Shown: piece after piece, positions 55,925 through 64,000 of the stretch
Position numbering within the stretch: position 1 is the stretch's first letter
How the letters are laid out: each line of letters starts with the position of its first letter
NCBI GenBank assembly: GCA_020002185.1
Contig: CM034536.1
Coordinates: 14,729,199 to 14,793,198, forward strand
Direction: 5' to 3'
DNA: 64,000 nucleotides
Source of the DNA: Paraescarpia echinospica
Lineage: Eukaryota; Annelida; Polychaeta; Sabellida; Siboglinidae
Translations under genes and position numbers: made by a program
Notes under the pieces: model-generated
Database searches by the model: none
What the model was told of the DNA's origin: nothing
What the model saw: only the letters and a program-made list of their open reading frames with translations

Positions 55925-57685
55925 TGTGCAGCTGTAGTGTCCCGTGGTTGGGCGAAGTCTAGTTCGTCTCTCCACCGTCTCGCCGGTCTTCCTCTAGATC
56001 GTTTCCCTTCGTAAGGTCTCCACGTTGTGATACGCGATGTCCATCGGTTATCTCGTAGTCTGCTGATGTGCCCTGCCCAGGTCCACTTCTGTCTTCTGAT
56101 TTGTTCTATCACGTCTATATTACCTTTCGTCAGCTAGCTCCTGCAGCATGTTTTGTAGTTCTTGCGGTGTGGTAGCGCATATGAGTATGTCGTCGGCGAA
56201 GCAAAGATGATTGAGATATTCTCCGTCTATCCTCAAGCCTCTGGTTTACCAGGTCAGTCTTCGGAATATGCTTTCGAGTGTTGCCGTAAACAGCTTGGGC
56301 GATATGGTGTCACCCTGTCGTACACCTCTCTTGATGTTGATCTTGTTGCTGTTTTTGTGTAGGTGGACTGTCACCGAGCTGGTGGTGTAGATGTCTTTCA
56401 GGAGTTCGATGTACACGTCTTGTAATAGTATCCCCTGGTCTCGAAGGAAGGTCAGTATTGCTTGAGTTGGCACCGAGTCGAAAGCCTTCTCGTAGTCGAC
56501 GAAGGCGATGCAGAGCGGGATATTATATTATTGGCACTTCTCTTTCAGTTGGTTTATGACGTGTATATGGTCTGTCGTTTAGTACCTGCTTCTGAATCCT
56601 GATTGCTATCGTGGTTGGTTTCCGTTTAGTGTCTTCTCTAACCTATTCGTTGGTATCTTTGTGAGTAATTTGTTTGATAACACACATAACGGTCTGTAGT
56701 TCTTTAAGTCTTTCTTATTTCCCTTCTTGAAGATTATCACCATTTTTGCGTTCTTCCATGCGGTGGGTATTCGTCTTTCTGATAAGCATTTAGACTACAG
56801 CTTAGCCAGTGTCTTCGAGATGGTATCTTCCGCTGCTTTTAATGTTTCAATGTTTACATGGTCGTTGATGTCTTCCCATTCTTCATATCTCTTAGCGCTG
56901 CTTCCACCTCACATGGTGTTATCTCTGGTACCTCTTTCTGGTCGGTGTGAATTATGATACTCTGTTCACTGTTGTATAGCTCGGTGTAGAATTCCTCTAT
57001 TCCTTCCATGATCATATATTGGTCTTGTATTTCTCTACCCTGCTTGTCAGTGTAATCAGTCTGTCTCAGCCTAGTACCTGTGTTCTGCCTTTATTCAGGC
57101 TCTTTGATGCCATCGTTTCTCGTATGATCTCTTGTTTGTACTTCCTGGTGTCCTCATTCGCGTTCTTTTTGATGATCTTGCATATTTCTGTGTACTCTGT
57201 TTATTTTTTACGGTCGCCGTTATCCACCATTTCTCATCGTTTCTTCATTAATGCTCGTGTCATTACAAGCCGGTTGATTGCTTGTCGCACTTAGTTGGAT
57301 CATCTCAGTGATGTTTTCACTCATGGTGTCGATGTCATTTAGTTCTTGTAGTGTATCGGATCGATTTCGCAGTTTGAGTTGGAATTCGATATTTGTTGTT
57401 CCTATTTGTGTGGTATCTACACTTGGTGGTCTCTTGTGTATCAACGTCTTCCTTTTAGACTTGACGTCTAGTTTGATGTTGCTCATTACCATTCTGTGGT
57501 CACTTCCGTTGTTGATTTGGTTGATTACAGTTACGTCAGTGACCACGTCTGGCCTTTTGTCAGGATGTAGTCAATTTCGTTCTTCGTTTCTCCATTTGGG
57601 CTTTTCCACGTCCATCTCCTCCCTGCTTTCTTCTGGAACATGGTATTCATGATTTTGTAATTTCTTGATGTTGCTCATTCTACCA
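55925..57685 (-). mobile_element. RTE-like non-LTR retrotransposon, 5'-truncated
   Basis: Minus-strand element running from within the endonuclease domain (about 57685, abutting a compound microsatellite) to a trinucleotide tail at 55861-55924. About 1.76 kb remain of an expected 3 kb or more. ORF motifs fit the RTE/BovB-like lineage (VRQGDTISPKLF, FADD and the C-terminal block WAGHISRLRDNRW). The insertion abuts coding-like DNA on its 3' side. Confidence 0.8.
55928..57655 (-). pseudogene. RTE-like endonuclease/reverse transcriptase, broken
   Basis: In order on the minus strand: WKSPNGETKNEIDYILTK (endonuclease), NGSDHRMVMSNIKLDVKSKR, LCIAFVDYEKAFDSVPTQA, IKRGVRQGDTISPKLFTATL, then HLCFADDILICATT (catalytic Asp pair, near 56185). 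Soon after, at QELADER, the frame jumps to the C-terminal block RRQKWTWAGHISRLRDNRWT SRITTWRPYEGKRSRGR. The thumb region that normally separates them is missing, so an internal deletion lies near 56110-56130. Further stops occur at 56480-57220. Confidence 0.82.
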
Positions 57686-57693
57686 AGGTGTAG

Positions 57694-57894
<201 letters not shown>

Positions 57895-57900
57895 TTATAT

Positions 57901-58130
57901 GCTAACTTTGGGGGCAATGTGGTTGTATCCCCTTCATACGGTAATTTTGGGGCAGTGCGGTTGTATCTCCTTCATACGCTAACTTTGGGGGCAGTGTGGT
58001 TGTATCCACTTCATTCGCTAACTTTGGGGGCAGTGTGGTTGTATCCCCTTCATACGCTAACTTTGGGGGCAGTATTGTTGTATCCCCTTCATACGCTAAC
58101 TTTGGGGGTTGTATCCCCTTCCAGGTGTAG
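57901..58130. repeat. 39-bp minisatellite, about 5.7 copies
   Basis: Unit opens GCTAACTTTGGGGGCAGTGT and ends GTATCCCCTTCATAC. Copies differ by 1-4 bases, and the last has an internal 10-bp deletion. It directly follows the compound microsatellite. Confidence 0.95.
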
Positions 58131-59367
58131 CGGTTCACTCGCCTCTTTATATGTTATCTCGCTTCGTTGTACCGTTGGCCTCTGGCCTACCAATTAGCAG
58201 TATATTTCAACAACGCACTGACAGTTATTTTAAATTATTTACTTACTTATATACCCAATATGCTTGTATACGAGTCGGAGAATTGTAGAAACTGAGCGAA
58301 TAATGTGTTTGATCATGTTCTAATGGTGACACCTGATGCCTTGGCTTGTTGCTCCAAGGATGGGTGTAAACTGTAAAGTTTCAGGTACATGTCGGAGTTT
58401 TTCTGGTTTTCAGACGTGTTCTGATCCTAAAAACAGCCACATGTCTTCGCGTATCACCCGTCGTAATATTTCTTTTTATTGTCCTCCTCACTGATCTGCT
58501 GGAGCCAGATGATTGACAAGCAATTTTCATCAAAGTTCATAAAAAGAAATAATAATAATATGTCGTATTATAAACTTGTATATTACTATATCCTAAGGAA
58601 CCTGAGCTCAGTGGTCCATGGAACAGCAATCGTTAGGCATCGTACGTCATATAACCACGTTAACATCACGGATTTTGCATTTCAACTTTTTAGCAGATAT
58701 AGTCATAATAATAAAGTACCTATATAGAGCCTGATCAATCGAGACTGTTCTTATGTGCTTTATATGCATATATAGTAATCTATTTTATTTAGATTTTCTT
58801 GGTATGAGTGGGTATCCACCGTAAGAATTGCTTATTCTACAGTATTCTTAGGGCTGTCCCTATTTTAGACTTCCATACATAATTTAGCCTTGTTACTTGC
58901 TCGTCATGCTAGGACAATGCGCTATAGTAAACTAAAGCTTATCGAGTGATTTCAGTCAAACATTCCAATTACCTACTTACAGTTGTTTCTTCAGTTGGTT
59001 TAATTTAGCTCGTCATGAATCCTGTTTTAGTCCAAATATGGTGTGTGCCAGTTGTTTAGTTAACATTTGCAGTCTGTTTAATACAAGAATGCGTACTTTT
59101 TTATTTAGAAGGTCCGAAGAATTGGCCTTGTTCATCACTTCTGATAACTTGCTAAAGCCAATTACCGCGCGTGCCGAAAGCCGGTGGCTTTGTCAGTATG
59201 GTTTTGGACAGAGTCAGGAAGATCGATAATATCAAAAAAAGAAACACGTGCATTATAACACCACGTATCCACGTGAACATTCTAAGTTAGATCATCACTT
59301 GAATTGGTGGCTAATGATACATGTCATCCTCAGCGGTCCCTCGAAACGAGGATGACGTCCAACAGGG
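58131..59367. other. Intergenic sequence
   Basis: No gene recognised. The short frame at 59038-59229 lacks motifs. Confidence 0.4.
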
Positions 59368-59607
59368 ATGAGTCCTGAGGCGACTCAGGAGCCTGATTTT
59401 CGAATTGTAGAACATGCTGCACTTCGAAATGATGATACCATCCTGTCCATCACACAACACCGAGAGCGAGCATCCCTAGATACCCTGCCAAAGAAGGAGG
59501 TCCAGCTTGTCACAGTGCAAATGAAAAACAATAAAACAATGATTCACGTGTACATATTATTACATGTGAGGGTCAATATAGTCTACTATAATGTTTTGTA
59601 TTTATAA
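59368..59607 (+). CDS. Candidate ORF or transposon-related fragment, 79 codons
   Basis: The ATG at 59368 opens MSPEATQEPDFRIVEHAALR, then TILSITQHRERASLDTLPKK and EVQLVTVQMKN before an AT-rich, hydrophobic end that looks non-coding. The first 50 codons are GC-richer and protein-like. The start sits on a hairpin (CCTGAGGCGACTCAGG, 59374-59389). The upstream CGAGGATGACGTCC recurs near 51790, suggesting a dispersed element. Not recognised. Confidence 0.3.
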   Translation: MSPEATQEPDFRIVEHAALRNDDTILSITQHRERASLDTLPKKEVQLVTVQMKNNKTMIHVYILLHVRVNIVYYNVLYL

Positions 59608-61910
59608 TGTTCCTTGTATTCAAACGCACTCATTTCTATGAAGCTTCTGATATGTTTTCCGGACCTTTCTTTGCTAATTCGTGTGTGCAATCGCGTCTTG
59701 TCCTCTTTGACGCATTTCCCAGAATTCCACTTGCCCGTCTAGTTTAAATATATGCGACATATGTTTCGCTAAACAACCTCCGATTTGCCAGGCTCACTTG
59801 CTTTATTGGCACACGTTCCTAACCTGCAGCCACCCAGTGGGGGCGTTAATTGGCGTAAGAACGCGATACGATCGCCCAAGGTATCAATATGGGCGTTCTC
59901 TCGTTGGTTCTCATCATAAAATCGTCCGGAAAAGCAGGATCGCGGGATTATCTCTATTCGTTTGGCTATTAAAATTAGCGATCTTGAAAAGAGTAAAAAG
60001 CCTTAATAGTGAAAATAAAATGTTTGAAACATTAGTCAATGACATGCAGCTGCTGGCACGGGACAGAATTGTGTGACGGGTAACTATCGTCAAAGGCACC
60101 GGAAGTGGGATTTAAAACGAGGTTGTCTGTTACACAGAATCATCCAGGGCTGGTAATCATTTCGCAGAATCAGTTGTTGGTCACACTTTGCAATCAGGAG
60201 CGTGGGCATCAGCCAACTTCAAAGGTACTTCCGGGTTGGGATGCGTCCCTCCGCAATAGGTGTCAATAACGGATGTTTAAATGTGAATGTTTTGTTTACA
60301 AGTTGAACATTTCTCAACATTCAAATTGCGAGCCAAGTAAACCCACAATGGCCGGCAGTGTTGTAGACCTGCATATGTATTTTAGCACTAAGAACATCAT
60401 ATTTAAAATGAGGACCAGACAAGATCGGTTTAAAGAAGAAGAATTCCACTAACATCGTTATGTTAAGCTTAGCACTAGCTGCTGGTGTTATGAACGAAAT
60501 GAACTAACGTGAACGTCGTCTCATTCGTGTTGTGGGGTTTCGGGCAAGCAAGAACGCTGGATGGCACATTATGTGATGAAAAAGGCTACGACATACCAAG
60601 AAAACAAATTTTATATTAGTGGCACCATATAGTAAGATGGCGGCTGGATAAGCCAAACAGTGGCTTGGGGGGTCAAATAAAATGGCTGCTGAAAATGTTA
60701 CCCCCGTGTGTGAGGCACAAATCCCCTGCGAACATTCATCTCTCAGGTGTTAATAGCTGTCTCGGTTAATATAAATTGATCGACTTCTGGCAATCGTTAG
60801 GACGAAGAAAACATGTTGCGCACGGTGCAAATGTCGACGTTCGTAACTAATGACCCAACTGGCTGGACATGTGACTGGGTCACTGCGATTACGTACAGTG
60901 ACCCGGTTTCTGGACTTCACATGAGGTCGGAAAAAAGTTGGCGGAGAACTGAGTCGTGTGTGGTGAATGTGACGCCCTGAAGAAGGCGTTCACATCGGCG
61001 CATATGACTACCGTAATCATTTAGCAAAGGTCACAAGTGTGGAAAGCGTTTAAAGTTAACTGGGTGCGTAGAAACAGCCGCGCGAATTCCATATAGTCCA
61101 CAAAACGATGACGTCACCGTGTGACGTTAGCGATAATATAGGTTCGTGGGTTCCGTGTTAGTGTGTCGATCTCAATCCCTATACGTGAAGGAGGGGTCAA
61201 ATCACATTTAAAATCCGTCCGCCATTACCCATTTAACGAGTCCCTGTAAAAATGGAGTTTTGGTGTGATGTGTGAATTTTGTCGAGCAGTTTTGCATTTG
61301 ACACGTTGGCTGTATCAGGTCTTTCACTTGGTAGCAATAAATACATACTAGTCGCCCATGTATCCGTACAGTGTCTATTTTACGTAATAAATATAACGCG
61401 TCAACATTTATTTTATATTAATGTTTCATGTGCTGCAAAAGTTTAAAGAAAATCTATACTTAAATTATCCATCCAGCACAGGATATGTAATGATTGCCGC
61501 CTATGTAAAAGCTATTGTGATTTGACGCAAAATCATGGCGGCGTGCGAGCTCTATGATGACTGAGTAACAGCCCAGGGTCGGCTGAACTGTTGTAGGCAA
61601 ATCCTGGCCGCTGACTCAACCAAATAACTGCGCGGTTAGCAGATCTAACTACTGTTGCAACATCTAATGGAATCACAGAATAGTATTTCAAGTAGGCCTA
61701 TCAACTTCTCCGATAAACGCTGGAATAAGTCTGCACATGTAGGTTCTTAAGCTAATTTAGTACTATTGCATCGTATGTACATATAAACAAATGCGAATGA
61801 ATAACTGTATTTGTGAAATTCCACTATGCAAGTTTTTTTGGACAGACCCCTACATATGGTCGAACCAATACCAACACCCGCAATAGTGGTTGCTGGGATT
61901 AACAGCGGCG
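59608..61910. other. Intergenic sequence
   Basis: No gene supported. Short ATGGCGGCT (60639) and AAATGGCTGCTG (60679) starts lead nowhere. Confidence 0.4.
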
Positions 61911-62189
61911 TCACACGTTGACGTCAGAACCAACCCAGTTTATATATGCGCGTTTGGCCGACTCTTTAGCCTGTTGGTGTAGACAACGGTCTATGCATGT
62001 TCCGTACCATCTGTTTTCGTTTTTAAATCTGCAATGCGTGCGGTTTTTTCCGTTTTCAATTTTTACAAAATGAAAACAAGAACAGAACGGTGTGTGCGTT
62101 TCTGCTTTGGCTTGCATACTAGGAAAGACGGCACATACACGGACCAATATCGTCATAAAAGATTGTGGTCGCAATTGTCGGCACCACAT
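61911..62189 (-). CDS. Candidate small cysteine-rich (secreted?) protein, 92 codons
   Basis: A complete minus-strand frame from an ATG at 62189 to a TGA at 61911. A second ATG at residue 12 starts MTILVRVCAVFPSMQA, a possible short signal peptide, followed by a polar region with cysteines at 36, 38, 53, 65 and 69 (C-x-C-x14-C-x11-C-x3-C) containing FCSCFHFVKIENGKN and WYGTCIDRC. Codons are not obviously biased and the odd cysteine count is a weakness, although it may be one exon of a larger gene. The family is not recognised; no function is proposed. Confidence 0.35.
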   Translation of the reverse strand: MWCRQLRPQSFMTILVRVCAVFPSMQAKAETHTPFCSCFHFVKIENGKNRTHCRFKNENRWYGTCIDRCLHQQAKESAKRAYINWVGSDVNV

Positions 62190-62268
62190 TGATACCCTAC
62201 ACTCGATATGCTAAGCCTCATCAGGCGTTTGGCGCGGGAGCCAACGACGGCGTCAGTTTAATACCTCG

Positions 62269-62301
62269 GGAATGGGAAAGTGCCGGGAAGTCTCCCATTC
62301 C
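62269..62301. other. Stem-loop with 9-bp perfect stem
   Basis: GGAATGGGA pairs with TCCCATTCC across a 15-nt loop. The surroundings (62190-62579) contain no recognised gene. Confidence 0.5.
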
Positions 62302-62579
62302 GTCGCGGGTTCGCCTGATGTCGACGGCAACACCGCATCAGAGAGATTCGGCTGATGAATAGACTACCCTGGGCATGGGGCCTGTTAGGTCAGACCACGG
62401 TTAGCCTTCCTGTTATGTAGGTCCTAGAACATGTCAATTTCAGAATTTTGAAGCAAATGTCTGAAGTGAACTGAGAGCAGTTGAGCAGACACAATCGTAG
62501 GCTTTGTGGTAGAATGTATTGGCAGGGAAATTAGGCAAGTCTTGAAGGGTTTATTTGGAGGAGTGTTTTTGCCACATTT

Positions 62580-62682
62580 GGGCGCGGTACTACATGAGTA
62601 AATTGTCAATATGAGGGCGCGGTACTACATGGGTAAATTGTCAATATGAGGGCGCGGTATTACGTGGTAAATTGTCAATACT
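62580..62682. repeat. 35-bp tandem repeat, 2.9 copies
   Basis: Units start at 62580, 62615 and 62650 with GGGCGCGGTA and contain AAATTGTCAATA. The last copy has lost a base or two. Confidence 0.93.
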
Positions 62683-64000
62683 GATGGGCGACGATCGTGC
62701 TCGTATATGCGTTTTAGAAAGCTGTATAATATATGATTTGTGACTATTGGCTGTGAACCAATTACATATTTGTTTCATGTCCAGTTTTCTTATGATTTTA
62801 CAAAACGTTAGCATGGCCTCCGATGGGAACTGTGCTCTGTGCCATGCGGAGGCGAGATCGTGACGTGGCTGCACTCAACACGCGCACACAGGAGGCGAAC
62901 GTTGCCTGTTCCGCCCACGCCGGCCGATGTAGACCCAGGTACAAACCACAGGCCAGTCAAGAACACAAGACGGACCGATGCTTTTAGCTCAGGCTCAAGC
63001 ATGGATTAAAGCCACGTAAGCTGAACAGAAGCCCTGCCAGCTGTCGTGAATTCCACCCGTCACTCATTTTTCTGTCTAACTTTTGATAAAAAAGAAATAA
63101 AAGATCTGCATTTAGAATGAAACGATAAATGATCAGAACATCTAGACTACTTGATTCGCCGTGTAGCAGTGTTGGCGACGGTTGTATTTCGGATGAGAAA
63201 TTCACACGACTTCATAGTAGAGAAACCGCCCGTTTGTAGCGTGTTGATTGGTGCCTGCGTGTGTCTTCATATGCATGCTAATCGGTGAGCGTGCGTGCGT
63301 ATGTACATCCGGGTCTGCGAGCGGCGTGCGTGTGTCTATATGCGTTCGCGTGTGTATGTTTCGTACAATATCTACAGTGTCGTAATATCCTGCTCCCCGT
63401 GAGCCTCCGTTCCGTTGCCGGGGCAACAGAGATGTGTGAATTGTCGAATGTAGCCGGAGAAAGATGAGTCAGAAAGAAACTTAATAACGCCTAGGACCAG
63501 GAGGTAGAGACGCGACAATAGATTGAATCACGCACTTCACCAACCAAGTTCGGTTTTACGCTTATAAACAGAACATCGCTGGGATGTTATTACTTTTGAA
63601 AAAAATTTAATTACATAAACTTTAATAACACGCCGAGGAATGTATGCGTCGTATTTTTTGCGTACATGCTTAACGTTTTCCAGGCGAAAATATGATATAT
63701 ATATATGTATATATATATATATATGTATATATACATACTATTTAAACATGACATATTCGACAGCTTATATGACGGAATACTATTTTGTGATATTTTATAG
63801 ATATTTAACATAATATGTTAAGAATATTGGAATGCGATGTAATATAAACATGGCGCGTGTTTACGAAGCTTCGCTACTAAGAATACACCGCTCCGAGATC
63901 GCGCCAATTTATTCCATTTCACACATGAAGTGACGCATTCATTTTTGCTGTGAAACGCTTCGAGGCAATAACCAAAGACAAAGAAAACGCGCGTAGTGTT
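62683..64000. other. Intergenic sequence to the right edge
   Basis: A GCGTGCGT/GTGT-rich patch lies at 63255-63360 and (TA)n at about 63690-63735. No gene is recognised. Confidence 0.45.

Overview
This 64 kb window reads as nuclear DNA of an animal, probably a marine invertebrate. Nothing looks bacterial. There are no long host reading frames, AT-rich intergenic sequence dominates, microsatellites are abundant, and the recognisable coding DNA is mostly broken retrotransposon sequence. The one host exon I can assign is a split PDZ domain of the PDLIM/LDB3 (Zasp, Enigma) type. I cannot name the phylum.

The dominant elements are CR1-clade non-LTR retrotransposons. A nearly full-length copy lies at 2283-7237 (+) and a second at 46165-50995 (-). 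ORF1 (zinc-finger plus SGNH esterase) is intact in the first copy; ORF2 (endonuclease plus reverse transcriptase) is broken in both. Older CR1-type scraps lie at 9356, 31249, 34626, 34775 and 52010. Other LINE remains are a tail at 25482, a possible tail at 37222, a reverse-transcriptase relic at 39560-39960 inside a 2.1 kb hairpin-ended repeat, and an RTE-like element at 55925-57685 (-).

DNA elements include a non-autonomous hAT (20047-20547) with 8-bp target duplications, a 150-bp MITE (31607-31756), a 0.8-kb TIR element (26876-27667), a probable Harbinger remnant with a MADF-like N-terminus (26417-26518, -), and a 1.1-kb imperfect palindrome (16161-17278) whose left arm is interrupted by DNA carrying a tRNA-like promoter. 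A tRNA-derived SINE (29402-29715) and a second head of that family (31163-31235) are present.

Host-gene signal is thin: the PDZ exon (7777-7925) with a possible next exon (9828-9903); a candidate first exon leaving the left edge (43-153, -); a GC-rich candidate divergent promoter at 28.2 kb with exons on both sides; an unrecognised, strongly codon-biased reading frame at 55457-55830 (-) abutting the RTE insertion; a small cysteine-rich reading frame at 61911-62189 (-); and several short candidates found by reading the sequence directly.

Tandem repeats are diverse: 12 exact-length 41-bp units at 43549, 7 x 14 bp at 55016, 6 x 13 bp at 42677, 50-bp hairpin units at 36491, 39-bp units at 57901, and a (CT)31(AT)17(GT)48 block at 57695. 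All protein assignments come from reading motifs by eye; no database search was run.
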